From the NCBI RefSeq assembly GCF_019320115.1, contig NC_089598.1, positions 33,065,983 through 33,129,982 of the forward strand: a DNA stretch of 64,000 nt. The letters run 5' to 3'. Each line of letters begins with the position of its first letter. The first letter of the stretch is position 1. This DNA comes from Miscanthus floridulus. Taxonomy: Eukaryota; Streptophyta; Magnoliopsida; Poales; Poaceae. This document shows positions 43,830 through 56,167 of the stretch, piece by piece. The notes beneath the pieces are model-generated. The model searched no databases and had not been told where the DNA came from. It saw only the letters and a list, made by a program, of their open reading frames with translations. Position numbers and translations under genes: made by a program.

Positions 43830-44221
43830 TGTAACATTCTAATGGGCCAAAGTGGGCCCAATTTAATCCAGCCATGGGGCGGTGGTACTGTAGCAGAACA
43901 TGGGACGGCTACTGTAGCATCCGACCTTCGGGTACTGTACGGCGAGCCCTGTTCATCAGAAAATGGTACGACCGAATTTGGTTGTACTGTTCACGGGTTA
44001 CTGTAGCACCACGGAAAAAAAACTGCACAACCAGTTAGTACCATACTGGAAACTCTGAATTCGCCGGATCGACTTAAATACCAGGGCCAGGGACACATAG
44101 TAACCTTCGGTTAACCGTTTTGAACGAAGCGAGGACGAAAATTCAAGCGGGTTGCTACGCGGGTGGGACCACTCCTAGGAAGAGTGGGCCTGGGCCATGT
44201 ATGTTGGGACTGGACGTTACA
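43830..44221. mobile_element. Solo LTR nested in the outer 5' LTR
   Basis: The 392-base insert begins TGTAACATTCTAATGGGCC and ends GGGACTGGACGTTACA, a TG...CA unit with short inverted ends. The 3' LTR of the host element has the uninterrupted site (GGCTTGATTGTGGTCTC), which proves the insertion. Flanks GGTGG and TGTGG fit a 5-bp duplication with one mismatch. Confidence 0.85.
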
Positions 44222-45063
44222 TGTGGTCTCCGTCGAAGCCCGTAAGAAGCTTGTGCGGTGCTCTGAAGAAGAGCTTTGTGAGGGGCATTATGCTCGCCCT
44301 GCGAGAGCCGCGAAGAGCAACTCTAGTTGAGCGTGTCATTGACTACCCTCACTTTCAAGGTAGGTTCTTGTAGTGCCCGACGTGTGGGCTTGGCGGGTGA
44401 TGCCAATTAGCCACCGAACCACCAAGTGAGCGGTCAACACAATGAGGACTAGTGTGTTGGCAAGCACGTGAACCTCAGGAGAAAAATCACCGTGTCAACT
44501 TTATTCTTTCCGTTGGTTTGCAATCCCCTTACACAAGCTTGTAACTACTTTCACATACATTGTGCTTGTGTAGCTGCTCTTGTAATTAGTTAGCATGTGT
44601 AGCTCACTAGTTACCTTCTTGCTTGTGTAGCATAAGAAGTAGCTCCCTTGCGTAGCTAATTTGGTTTGTGTAACCTTGTTAGTAATATTGCTTAGTTTGT
44701 GTAGCTAAGTATTTGCGCTGTCTAATTTAGCATTGGTTGCCTTGTTATTGAGCATTGCTTGTGAGCTTAGTTGGCTTTGTGTTTTTGCTTACTAGCATGT
44801 GTAGTAGCTTCCTAGTTGCTTAAAGTACTAGTGACATAGGTTTGTGTGACATTGCTCCTAGAATTGGATAGGTGAACTCTAGCTAGCCAGCACATTAGTT
44901 GCTTAATTAGGATTTTTGTAAGGTGCTAGAGAATATAGATAGAGATGTGTAGTCTTGGCTAGACCGATTGCTCTAATTTCGCACTTGTTTCAGTTAGGCG
45001 ATGGGATTAATCATAGAGAGGACTATTCACCTCTCCTCTAGTTCGCCATTTGGACTTTACAAG

Positions 45064-45075
45064 TGGTATCAGAGC
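45064..45075 (+). promoter_or_regulatory. Primer binding site of the outer SIRE element
   Basis: TGGTATCAGAGC, two bases after the LTR end, is the classic plant site complementary to the 3' end of initiator tRNA-Met. Confidence 0.9.
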
Positions 45076-45103
45076 TAGGTTTCACATTTGTGGTCTTTAC
45101 CGA

Positions 45104-46580
45104 TGAAAGGATCAAGATGCCCAAGAGGGGGGTGAATTGGGCTAATTCTAAATTTATTTCAATAATTAAATCCTATTGTTAGCCCAATTAACCCCTTGTG
45201 CCTAGAAAGTGTTTCTAAAGTTATATCGCATAAAAAGTCTTGCAACCTAAGTTCAAATCCTACTCTAGCATGGCAATTCTATGAATGTAAGGACAAGTAT
45301 TGAATTGTTCAAAGTAAATGCTCAAAGTAAATGCTGAAAGTAACGAAAGAAGGAGGAATGTAGCGATGTTTTGCCAAGGTATCGGAGAGTCGCCACTCCC
45401 CACTAGTCCTTGTTGGAGCACCCGCGCAAGGGTGTAGCTCCCCCTTGATCCGTGCAAGGATCAAGTGCTCTCTATGGGTTGATTCTTCGACACTCCATCG
45501 CGGTGAATCACTCACAACCGCTCACAACTTGAGTTGGGTCATCCACAAGCTCCGCCGGATGATCACCAAGCTCCCAATAACCACCAATCCATCTAGGTGA
45601 TGGCGATCACCAAGAGTAACAAGCATAAACTCTCACTTGATCACAACAAGCCTAATGAGAAGGGTGGATGCACACTTTGCTACTCTTGATCTTTCTAATG
45701 AGGGCTCTCTTTGGGATTCTCAAATCTCAATCACCTCACTAGGACCTTTCTCTTCTTGACACTCTCAAAGGTGTTTCTTAGCTGTTAAAATTAGCAAAAG
45801 TCCCCCCACACACGAGTGGAGGAAGTATTTATAACATGGGCTGAAAACGAACCATTATGTGCCTCTGCGGGGTGACCGGACGCTCTGATCATGTTGACCG
45901 GACGCGCCGGTCAGTTCACCCCAAACTCCAGTGTTTAAAGTGTGATCGGACACTGGCCAGTGTCCGGTCAGCACTGACCGGATGCATCTGGTCGTGAATT
46001 TCCCTCTCTGGAACCTTACTGGAGACGACCGAACGCTGGCCCTTAGCGTCCGGTCACTTCACCTCTCAGCGTCCGGTCATTTCAAGATAACTTCACCTTG
46101 ATCAAATGAACTGACCAGAATCTGTGCCAGTGTCCGGTCAATATTTGACCCTCCATTCACTTCCAACTTTCGAACATACGTGAATGAAGTTTGCTCCAAT
46201 AGATCTAAGGGCTTTTTAGGAGCTACCTAGTGCTAGGTTTAGCAAGTGTGCACCACACCTAACTCACTAGACTCACCTAGGTCAAGCTACCCGTCCATAC
46301 CCTATTTAATAGTATGACCAAAGGAGAAACAAAGTCCTAAACTATTCTAAGTGTCTCTTCAACTCCAATCGACACTTAGAACTAGTCCATCCTTAACCTT
46401 GTCGTCCATCCTTTGAAAACCAAAACGATTTCCATTGTAGGGGCATGACCACCATGATAACCCAATCGATCTCCATTACCATGACCTAATTTAATTGCCT
46501 CTGCAAAACACACATTAGTCATAGTAATCGTGTATTGTCATTAATCCACTGAAACCCAACTAGGGGCCTAGATGTTTTTA
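45104..46580 (-). repeat. 3' LTR of the inner SIRE element
   Basis: On the minus strand it starts TAAAAACATCTAGGCCCC (TA in place of the usual TG) and ends GGGCATCTTGATCCTTTCA, 1477 bases. A TATA-like GTTATAAATACTT lies at 45823-45835. CCGGACGC motifs cluster at 45870-46150. Confidence 0.8.
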
Positions 46581-46594
46581 ATCTCCTCCTTTTT
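46581..46594 (-). promoter_or_regulatory. Polypurine tract of the inner SIRE element
   Basis: On the minus strand AAAAAGGAGGAGAT directly precedes the LTR start. A second purine-rich motif, CTTAGGGGGAGC, occurs twice at 46995-47022. Confidence 0.7.
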
Positions 46595-47060
46595 GATGAT
46601 TGATGACAATACTACCTCGAGTATATGAAAGAGTTGAGGTTTTTGATATGCTTGGTTCATATAAGCTTTTGACAATAAGAACAAAAGAGTTAGGCAAGCT
46701 TATATGAACCAAGCCAACATGATGTACTCAAGAGATATGACAATAAGCATGAGTACAAGTAATAAAGCTCATTTGCATCAGAGTGAAACGTGGAAGCAAA
46801 GCAACTAAGCATAGCACAAGTGATATGACATATAAATAATTCAAAGTAGAGAGCACACATATCATATATCATGATTACGTAGATATCACTATCACATAGA
46901 TATAGTTTGATGCATAAAAGTAAACACACGAATGCATAATAGTGTATCACACATAAAAACCAAATATAATAGATAGTCAAATAGGTAAACTAAGCTCCCC
47001 CTAAGTCGCTCCCCCTAAGTCTAGCATACTCGATCCCTCTCCCCCATTGGTGTCAAACAC
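46595..47060 (-). other. Non-coding 3' region of the inner SIRE element
   Basis: The stretch between the extra ORF and the LTR is AT-rich with no gene. GCTCCCCCTAAGTC is directly repeated (46995 and 47009). Confidence 0.6.
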
Positions 47061-49590
47061 CAAAACCTAAGGATCGGTCGGCGGGGCTGCAGTGGATGAG
47101 TCGGGCGCTGAGGTACGAGGAGCAAGTTGGAACTGAGTGCCATCATCATCTAAACTAGAGCTCTAAGCTGTCTGACCCTATGTAGCTAGAAGCGACACTG
47201 AAGCGGTCTGGGTCAGATCAACAACTGGACCTACTGTAGACTATGCAGGTATGACTAGAGCAGCTGGCTCTGATGATGCCACTGAGGAAGGGAGCGTCTC
47301 TGTAGTTCCGATAATAGGTGCAACTATAGAAGGACCTAGGACATGCAAATATGGTAGAGTAGGCTGCCTTGTCAACTCACTAAAAATCGCTCCAAGACTC
47401 CTAGAGACTGAAGTGTCTGGCACTAGTACCGAGGAAGTCTGAGCCGGTGTGAAGCCCATCTGGAGAGGTGTGAACTGTGGGGCTAACACGGGCGAAGCAA
47501 ACCACTGGGACACCTGCTCTGTAGGTGAAGCAAACTGTGTTGGTGGCTGTCCCTGACTCTAAAGCCCACTAGGCTGTAACGCTGGAGTCATAGAAGTGGT
47601 GGTAGTCTGACCAAGCTAGGGTGAAGGCTATGACAGTGGAACCCCAATAGCTGTCACTACATGCTACATAAATCTAAGGAGCTGCTGCTGATGCATGGCC
47701 TGCTGCTGTCGCTGAAACTCATCCTATCGAGTCTAGAACTATGCAAAAGTAGCAGCGGTCTCCTAAGCCTAGCGAGCCTGATCCTGCCTTATCCGCTCAA
47801 GTATGGCAAGTAGAGTGGGTCTGTCTATGGTGTAGATGGAGCTGAACTGGAGCTACTGGCCTCATGATCATGTCATTGAGGAGGCATCTAAGGGATATCA
47901 TGGTAGTCCTCATCGGAGTTGTCGCTGGGGTCATTCTCGACCATCCCCTCATGCTGAGCATCAAGCTGCTCCTCCTCTATAGCTGCTATGCCCCTGATAG
48001 TATCATCCTGCTGGGTTGTAGTCTCTGGCACCTCTAGACGACGACGCGGCTGGCTAGGTGCACTCGGTGTACTATGACGAATCATCTAAGTCAGGTTATA
48101 TGTAGGAAACTCTATAGTAGCACCACTATACTTAGCTAGCATCTCAGGTGGCCTCACTATAACTGCCCTATGAATAAAAAATGTGATCCAGTGAGCATAG
48201 GGCAACTAATGATGACCCATGAACCCCTCTACAATAGTATCCTCCATCTCTGATAGAAGGAGATCCCAAATATCAAACACTATCTACTGCATTAGACAGC
48301 TCAGTAACCATAACTATATGCGAGTCAAGCCCTCACGATAACCCATCCTCGGAAGCAGTGTCCTCCTCATAATGGCATCAAGCACTCTAGCAGTGGGAGT
48401 GAGATCACTGGGTGTCCTACTAGACCCCTCATTGAATGGCTCTGTGAAGCAGTGGTAGACTGGATCTATAGGGGGCACCATACCACCATGAGGGCGTCTG
48501 GGGGTGCTGTCTGTCCGTAGCAAACCTCATGTAGCTTGACGGGCTACTCTTGAAGCCTAAGTATCTCTCTGACCCTAGTGCTCATCAGCCTATAATCTCT
48601 GCCACTGAAAGTAAAGTGTATGAATCTATGCTGTGGGTCAATCTAGAGAGAAGCATAGAACTGATGGACCCAAGATGGAACATATAAGCCTGTCCATCCA
48701 AGTAAATCTGTCAGCCCTAGCAGGTAAGATAGGTAGGGGTGAATGTGCTCTCCAGCTGCTGCAACAATGGTCTCAATGTTACACACCCTCTGAGATCTAA
48801 ATACAACCCCACTGTTAAGATATGCATTATAGAAATCTTCCTACAAAGATGTGTAGAAACCCTTTGAAGCACGCTCATCCCGCCTCGGCAGAAACCACTG
48901 CTCAAAACCCACAAATCTGAGCTGCTGAACCTGCTTGGTCGTGGCAGCCCTCAAATCTAAGTGGGTCACTAGAGGAGGACCCTGTGGTCTAGGTGGTGGA
49001 TGTGAACCCCTCCACTATGTCTCTGACCTCAGAGTGACTAGCATACGAGTACGACCAGAGTGGTAAAGTTGTGGCTAAGGTGCCTGCTCTGTCTCCATGG
49101 ACTGCTCTCCCTCCTAAGTCTGCACTACTGGCTGTGGCTCCTGCTATGACCCCCCCTGAGACTGACTCTCATCCAAGATAACTCGCTATCCTGCAACCAT
49201 GATAGTCCTAGCTGGACCACCATGATGGCGCTCAACCTACTCTAGTGCGACCCTTGTAGATGGAGAGAGCTGATCTATGATCTAGACTCCACTCCTAGCA
49301 CCTCCTGCCTCTGCACGCTCTGCTGCTGCTGCAACTATGGCTGCTCTAGCTGTATCTGCATCTGGATACTTCCACTTCTTTATTGCAAGCTTCTTCATTG
49401 CCTTGCCTTTTGGATCTGCAGGCAGGCGAGGCGGGTGTCTCGGATCCTCATCACCGAGACCACCTCCAACATTCTTGACCCAAACCATCTGATGGATCTG
49501 AAAAGAACAACTACCGCTGATGAAGATCAACTGCCACTTTTGAGGCTTGGCCTCGATCTGTACTCGTGATCTTGGCCTCGTGACTAACAA
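47061..49590 (-). pseudogene. Extra ORF downstream of pol in the inner SIRE element, heavily degraded
   Basis: A string of minus-strand segments in different frames has one consistent protein flavour. It starts near 49590 (MVWVKNVGGGLGDEDPRHPP, KKLAIKKWKYPDADTARAAI). It continues through GVVFRSQRVCNIETI and PYLSYLLGLTDLLGWTGLYV (about 48900-48680), SFRMRGL-like and TPTARVLDAIMRRTLLPRMG (about 48400), and ends in a Ser/Pro/Gln-rich tail (about 48085-47090). It resembles the putative plant transposon protein type found as an additional ORF in grass SIRE elements. I count many in-frame stops, mainly TAG and TAA, and at least two frameshifts. Function in intact elements is unknown (env-like in some reports). 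Confidence 0.55.
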
Positions 49591-50778
49591 CTACAAATAG
49601 GACCACAATGGCACTGACTCGCTGACGAACCGGCGAATCGACGAGAAGAGAAGCGAATTAGGGAACCACTAGGTCGACAACTGGAGATTAGGGTTTGCTG
49701 GTCGATGAGGAATGGTGACAGGGACTCCAGTGCTGAAACAGAGCAGGGAGGCGGTGCTGGCATGGGAGCAGTGCTAGGGAAATGGTGGCGCGGCGGCTCT
49801 AGCAGCAGCGTCGTGAGTGGCGGTGTGGGGATGCAGCGGCGGCGCTAGCGGTGGCACGCGGCAGTGCAGGCACGGCATAGGGAGCGGCGGCGCGGGCGCG
49901 GTGGCTCGAGCATGATGTAGCGTGGGCGCGCGAAGGCGCGGCGTAGCGGCGGCGTGGCTAGAGCAGCGGCGCATGGAAGCAGCGGCGGCGTGGGTTAGGG
50001 CATGGGCTTGGCACGGCGCTGTGTTATATGGGGTCCCCCGTGGAACCAAAAAGGAAACGAGATAAGAGTTTGAGTCCCGCACATTTTCTACTGCCCGGAC
50101 GCTCCGGTGGCAGCGACCGGACGCTGCCACCTAGTGTCTGGTTGATTCCAGAGAGGTCCAAAACCCCTGGAATCATGACCGAACGCGTCCGGTGAACATC
50201 GACCGGACGCAGCCAGAGTCCGGTGCAAGCTGCCTTCATCATCTTTGATCGACCGGACGCTGGATCACCATCTGACCGGACGCTGGGAGAACACTGTTTC
50301 AGCGTCCGGTCACTCCTTCGCAGCAGATTCACCTCCTGTGAACTGACTGGACGCTGGACATAAGAGTTCAGTGCAGCGTCTGATCACTCTTTTTGCAGCA
50401 AATCTTCAAAGTCCTTCGTGCTGCCTGTTCTTAATCAAGTCCTAACTCCAATAAGATCTAAATAAACACTAATTGGGACTGATATGAGTGACCTCTCTCA
50501 AACCCTCAAGTTTTTCAAAATATTTTGCCTTAGGCTATAATTCTTTTTAGGAAAATAGGCAATAAGAGGGCAATTGAAGATAAACGACAAAACAACATTC
50601 AAGCATATGCAATGCAATACTTGAAAGTAAATCTAGTTGCTTGTCAAGTTTGATCCAAGGTTAAGCTTCTTCATACGCTTTACGGTGGTTATCTTAACCA
50701 TGTTAGACAAGCCCTATATGCATTACCAAAAATTAAATATGTTGTATATTACAATGCAATGCAAGGGACAACACAAGC
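49591..50778 (-). other. Spacer between pol and the extra ORF in the inner element
   Basis: It contains a GC-rich part (about 49700-50035) in which Ala-rich frames are compositional, and a cluster of GACCGGACGC/GCGTCCGGTC motifs (50090-50390) like those in the LTRs. The 50400-50778 part is AT-rich and non-coding. Confidence 0.6.
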
Positions 50779-51891
50779 TCAATTGTTAGTGAAGTTACTA
50801 AAATCAAGAACATTGAGCTCATTCCACAATTGACAAAAAGTCGCCTCATCTAGCGGTTTAGTGAAGATATCCGTCAATTGATCCTCGGTCCTTACACCTT
50901 CTAATGATATATCATTTTTAGCAACAAGATCTCTAAGAAAGTGATGACGGATATCTATGTGCTTGGTGCGAGAGTGTTGAACCGGATTATTTGTAAGTTT
51001 TACCGCACTTTTATTATCGCACAAAAGAGGTACTTTTTCTAGAACTACACCATAGTCTAGCAAAGTTTGTTTTATATAAAGAATTTGTGCACAATAAGCA
51101 CCCGCGGCAATATATTCCGCTTCGGCGGTGGACAAAGCCACACTATTTTGTTTCTTGGAGGACCAAGACACAAGTGATCTACCAAGCAAATGGCACCCTC
51201 TGGATGTGCTTTTTCTATCAACTTTGCAACCGGCATAATCCGAATCAGAATAGCCAACTAGTTCAAATATAGCTCCTTTGGGATACCAAAGGCCAATGCT
51301 TGGTGTGTGCTTGAGATACCTAAAGATTCTTTTAATGGCTATCAAATGAGTTTTCTTAGGATTAGCTTGAAATCTAGCATACATATACACACTAAACATG
51401 ATGTCGGGCCTAGATACGGTTAAATATAACAAGCTACCAATCATAGAGCGGTAGATAGTTTGATCAACCATGTTACCTCCCTCATCTAGGTCGAGATGTC
51501 CATTAGTTGGCATTGGTGTCTTGATTGGCTTACATTCATCCATCTTGAATCTCTTAAGAAGATCATTTGTATATTTCTCTTAAGAGATGAAAATTCCTTC
51601 TCTCATTTGCTTGACTTGAAAACCAAGAAAGAATGTAAGCTCTCTAATCATTGATATCTCTAACTCATTTGACATCAATTCACCAAACTCTTTGCAAGAA
51701 TCTTCATTTGATGATCCAAAGATGATATCATCAATATAGACTTGACAAATGAAGATGTGCCCATCAAGCTTCTTAGTGAATAGTGTGGTGTCAACCTTCC
51801 TGATGGTGAAGCCCTTCTCAATGAGGAAGTCCCGAAGGCGCTCATACCAAGCTCTTGGGGCTTGCTTAAGCTCATATAATGTCTTGGACAA
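50779..51891 (-). pseudogene. Reverse transcriptase C-terminal part and RNase H of the inner pol
   Basis: One frame from 51891 to 50779 is broken by a TAA at about 51580-51582. It holds LSKTLYELKQAPRAWYERL, the catalytic box VYIDDIIFGS (YIDD in place of the common YVDD), then the RNase H: LVGYSDSDYAGCKVDRKSTS, SSKKQNSVALSTAEAEYIAA and SRTKHIDIRHHFLRD, with D, E and D in place. It ends naturally at 50779. The stop arises where a CAA-to-TAA change would explain it. Confidence 0.85.
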
Positions 51892-51929
51892 CCTATAAAC
51901 ATGATTATGATATCTAGGGTCTTCAAATC

Positions 51930-53600
51930 CGGAAGGTTGATCAACATAGACTAGTTCATTAATAAAGCCATTTAAAATGCACTTTTCATATCTATTTGAT
52001 ATAGTTTCATTTCATGATGTGATGCATATGCAAGGAGGATACGAATGGCTTCGAGTCTTGCAACCGGTGCAAAGGTCCCTCCAAAATCCAAACCTTCAAC
52101 TTGAGAGAACCCCTTTGCAACTAGTCTTTCCTTGTTCCTCACAACTACACCTTGATCATCTTGCTTATTGCGGAACACCCACTTTGTTCCAATGACTCTT
52201 GCACCTTTTGGTCGCTCTTCAAGAGTCCAAACTTCATTGCGGGTGAAGTTGTTCAATTCTTCATGCATGGTATTTATCCAATCCGGATCTTGAAGAGCTT
52301 CTTCTACCTTGATAGGCTCATAGCAAGAGACAAAAGAGTGATGAGCAATCAATGAAGCAAGTTTTTGTGAGCGAGTCATTACACCCTTTGATGGACTCCC
52401 TATGATGAGATCTTGTGGATGATCTTGTAGTAGTGGTGTATTTCTTCTATTGACCACTTGAGGAGGAGGTTGTGGAGTATCAACATCTTGTGCTTGTACC
52501 ACCATTTGATCATGGGAGATATGAGTATCTTTATTTTCTACTCTTCCATCTTTATCACCATCTTGTAGTGCACTTGATGAATAAGGTGGATCAATCACTT
52601 GTACATCATCTTTAGGCTTGATGTCTCCAACCGACATGTTCTTCATAGCCTCCCTCAATGGTTCATCACCTACATCATCAAGATTCTCATGTGCTCCTTG
52701 GGAGCCGTTAGATTCATCAAATTCTACATCATATGTTTCTTCAACCAAACCGGTGGCATGATTAAATACTCTATATGCTTTAGACTTTGATGAGTAACCA
52801 ATAAGAAAACCAATATCACAACATCTTTGAAACTTCCCTAGGTGTTGCCGCTTCTTGTAGATGTAGCATTTGCAACCAAACACCCTAAAGAAGGAGACGT
52901 CCGGCTTCTTCCCATTGAGCAACTCATAAGGTGTCTTGCCAAGAAACTTTTGAAGGAATATGCGGTTGGATGCATAGCATGCGGTGTTGATAGCTTCCAC
53001 CCATAGAGCTTCGGGGGTGTTGTACTCATCTAGTATTGTTCTTGCAAGAGTGATCAATGTCCAGTTCTTTCTCTTAACTATACCATTTTGTTGAGGAGTA
53101 TATGTTGCGGAGACCTCATGCTTGATTCCAACTTCATCACAATAGGCTTCTATGTTTGTGTTGTCAAATTCCTTCCTATTATCATTTCTAATCTTCTTGA
53201 GCTTCACTTCAAATTCATTTTGTGCTCTCTTGGCAAACTTCTTGAAGCAAGATGTAACTTCGGATTTATCATGAAGGAAGAATACCCATGTATATCTTGA
53301 ATAGTCATCTACAATCACAAGAAAATAAAGATTTCCTCCCAAACTCTTGTATGTTGTTGGTCCAAATAAATCCATGTGAAGGAGTTCTAGCACTCTTGTG
53401 GTTGACATGAAAGCTTTGGTTGGATGAGTATTTGCAACTTGCTTGCCGGCTTGACATGCACTACAAAGCTTGTCCTTCTCAAACTTCACGTCCTTCAACC
53501 CTCTCACCAAATCATTCTTTATTAGCTTCTTGAGTGAGCTCATTCCAATATGAGCAAGTCTTCTATGCCATAGCTAGCCAAGTGTTGTTTTGGTGAATAG
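51930..53600 (-). pseudogene. Integrase and start of reverse transcriptase of the inner pol
   Basis: The 523-codon frame 53543-51972 follows a stop near 53571. The HHCC zinc region is present (HRRLAHIGMSS just upstream, then CSACQAGKQ). The DDE core has LLHMDLFGPT and KIRNDNRKEFDN, but the third catalytic residue reads Lys (QQNGIVKRKNW), which should abolish activity. The GKKPDVSFFRVFGCKCYI region and long variable linker follow, then the start of reverse transcriptase (EVWTLEERPKGARVIGTKWV, RLVAKGFSQVEGLDF, YQIDMKSAF). A frameshift near 51970 separates it from the rest of the reverse transcriptase. Confidence 0.88.
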
Positions 53601-53678
53601 GCAAGTCTTCAAATTTGCATCTTCGGAGGTGAAATCCACTAGATATAGGTTGTTGTATCTAAATCCTTTGAATATCAC

Positions 53679-53996
53679 TTAATCATCATCCTTCTTAGAT
53701 ACAACAACTTCCTTCTCAGTGAACAAGCATTGGAAGCCAAGATCACACAATTGTCCAACGAATAGCAAGTTGAAGCTCAATGAAGCAACATATAGTACAT
53801 TTGAGATAGAATGATCATTTGATATTGCTACTTTGCCTAATCCTTTAACCTTGCCCTTTGAGTTATCTCCAAATGTGATTTTTTCTTGTCCATCTACTTC
53901 TTCATCTAGTGAGGTGAACATACGAGGATCACCGATCATATATTGTGTGCAACCACTATCAATAACCCAATAACTTCCACCGGTCTTGTAGTTCAC
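53679..53996 (-). pseudogene. Aspartic protease of the inner pol
   Basis: The frame contains YWVIDSGCTQYMIGD, the retroviral-type aspartic protease active site (Asp-Ser-Gly), followed by ITFGDNSKGKVKGLGKVAI and NVLYVASLSFNLLFVGQL, the usual Copia protease pattern. It is followed by a TAA and by the gag-pre-integrase remnant. Confidence 0.85.
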
Positions 53997-54010
53997 CTAC
54001 ACACAAGAGA

Positions 54011-56165
54011 TCAAGCTTTAGGAACCCAAACTTGTTGAGGGCTCTTCACCTTCTCAACAAGTGACTTTGCAACCCAAATTTTCTTAGGCCTATTCTTGTT
54101 TGGAGGTCCTAAGAACATGACTTTCATCTTTCCACTAGAATCCTTTCTAAGCATGTAGTGAGCATTGAAAGCAAAAGGTCTAGCATGCTTGGGCAAGGGT
54201 TGTGGTGGTGGAGTTTGGCACTCATGGGCAAAGTGACCTTCTTGTCCATACTCAAAACATCTCTTTAGCTTTGGCTTTAACTTGTGTTGTTGTTGAGCTT
54301 GAGCCTTCTTCTCTTGGTTTGCTAAATACCCAATGCCACTTCTATCCATCTTCATGACAGTGTTCATAAGTAGCTCACTTTGTAAATACTTGCCTCTTGT
54401 AAACTTGCTCAATCTAATCTTGAGATGCTCTTTTTCCAATTTGAGCTTCTTGTTTTCTTCCTTGAGAGCATCATTATTTTTCTCTTCCTTGAGCTTCTTG
54501 TTCTCTTCTTTGAGCTTCTCATTCTCAAGGATCAAGTCACCATCATGATCAAGAGTTTCTTGCATAATAGTGTTGTGGCTTTTGATCTCTTCAAGATCTT
54601 TCTTGAGCTTTTCATTGTCATTCTTGAGCTTGACAAACTCATCATAATCATCGGCCTCAACCACTTGCTTGCCCTTGCTACTAGAACTTTGCTCAATGCT
54701 CTCAATGATCAAATCATTACATGATGTAGCTATATCAATCTTAACAACATCGTTAGTAGCATCATGTGGCTTATTGGATAAGAATTCTTGAGCAATAACA
54801 AGATTATCATGATTGATCTTTAGAGTTGTATATTCTTCTTTTAGCTTGTTATGGCTAGTGATGAGCTCATTGTGTATCCTCTCAAGTTTATCATGTTTAT
54901 CTCTAAGCTCTTTCTTAGAAGATTTGAGCTCCTTGAGTTTGGATGATATAGCATCATTTGCTTCTCTAAGCTCAATACTAGCCTTTTTGGCCATATCATA
55001 TTTTGCTAAAAGTGAATCATTCTTAGCTTCTAGCTTTTCATTCTTAGCTCTAGTCTTTATAATGATCTTAGTGTATTGTTTTAGCAATCTAGCAAGATCA
55101 TCATAAGAAGGTGATTCATATTCATCATCATCACTATCACTATCATCATTATTAGCATGTTCATCACCACTACTATCATCATCATTTGATACCTTGCGTT
55201 CACCCTTGGCCATAAGCCATAGGTGTGTAGAGGATGATGGCGGTGGTGGCGGTGAAGATGATGAAGAGTCAATAACAATTGCGGCCACCTTCTCGTTGTC
55301 ACCATCATCATCGGATGAGCCACTAGAAGAATCAATGTCCGTGAGCCAATCACCGACGATGTATGCCTTTCCACTCTTCTTCTTCTTCTTGTGGAAGTCT
55401 TTCTTCTTGCCATCTCTCTTCTTGTATGGCTTGTTTTTCTTCTTCTCATCTTCTTCTTCATTACTTGAGTCATCTTTCTTGCCCTTGTACTTGTTCTTGA
55501 ACTTATCTTTCTTGGGCTTGGTGCATTGGTGTGCTAGATGACCAAGTTCTCCACAATTGTAGCAATCTATCTTGGAGATTGGCTTTCTTCTAGAGCTAGT
55601 GAAGAACTTCTTCTTCTTGCCATCGAACTTGATGACACTCTTGTTGAGCTTCTTTAGCATCTTGGTGGTTTTTCTCACCGTGAGAGCAAGACTTGCATCA
55701 TCCACTTCATCATCACTTGAGCTCTCATACTCAAGTCTTGCTTTGCCCTTCTCTTGGCTAGCTTTGAATGCTAAGTCCTTTTCTTTCTTCTTTATAGAGG
55801 ATGAGCCATCTTGAAGTGTGATGTGCATATACATCTCATAAGCATTGATCTTTCCCAATATTTGTGTCGGTGTAGCGGTGGAAAGATCACCTTGATGAAG
55901 CATGGTCACAATATGCCCATATTTCTTAATGGGGAGGACACTCAAGATCTTTCTTACAACATCGGATGGTTGAATTTAAGTGAGTCCAATCCCATTGACT
56001 TCCTCTACAAGAACATTCAAGCGTGAATACATTTCATTAGCACATTCTTTAGGAAGCATCTCAAAAGAGTTAAGCTTTTTCATGACAAGATGATAGCGTT
56101 CCTCACGCTCACTCTTTGTTCCCTCGTGGAGCACACAAACATCCGACCATAGTTCCTCATGTTGA
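54011..56165 (-). pseudogene. gag of the inner SIRE element, N-terminus missing
   Basis: One frame runs from about 56165 to 54011 with a single TAA near 55977 (CAA-to-TAA type). It starts within the gag core (ELWSDVCVLHEGTKSE, FEMLPKECANEMYSRLNVLV), then KKYGHIVTMLHQGDLSTATP. Two zinc knuckles follow: an intact one, CYNCGELGHLAHQC, and one with the second Cys changed to Tyr, CFEYGQEGHFAHEC, separated by a long Lys/Glu coiled-coil. Large SIRE Gag proteins have this layout. The N-terminal part is absent. Confidence 0.85.
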
Positions 56166-56167
56166 TT

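Larger units (their letters stand above)
42376..45061 (+). repeat. 5' LTR of the outer SIRE element
   Basis: 2686 bases. Compared with the 3' LTR it carries a 392-base solo LTR insertion (43830-44221), lacks about 145 bases that the 3' LTR has at about 61266-61405, and lacks a further 17 or so near 42805. A TATA box (CTATAAATAG) lies at 43581-43590. GACCGGACGC-type motifs cluster at about 43120-43540. Confidence 0.9.
45104..56165 (-). mobile_element. Inner, opposite-strand SIRE-type Copia element lacking its 5' end
   Basis: On the minus strand the order is gag (from about 56165), protease, integrase, reverse transcriptase, RNase H, an extra ORF, a polypurine tract and the 3' LTR (46580-45104). 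The 5' LTR, primer site and start of gag are missing; gag stops abruptly where the plus-strand gag of the outer element begins. The left flank is ACCGA (45099-45103); no matching duplication exists on the right. It cannot transpose. Confidence 0.85.

Noticed and set aside
49774..50130. Ala/His/Pro-rich minus-strand ORF as a gene
   Set aside because: Low complexity within a transposon spacer, no domain, no conserved start context.
54333..55814. Ser/Leu/Phe-rich plus-strand ORFs resembling membrane proteins
   Set aside because: They are complements of the Lys/Glu-rich coiled-coil gag on the minus strand.
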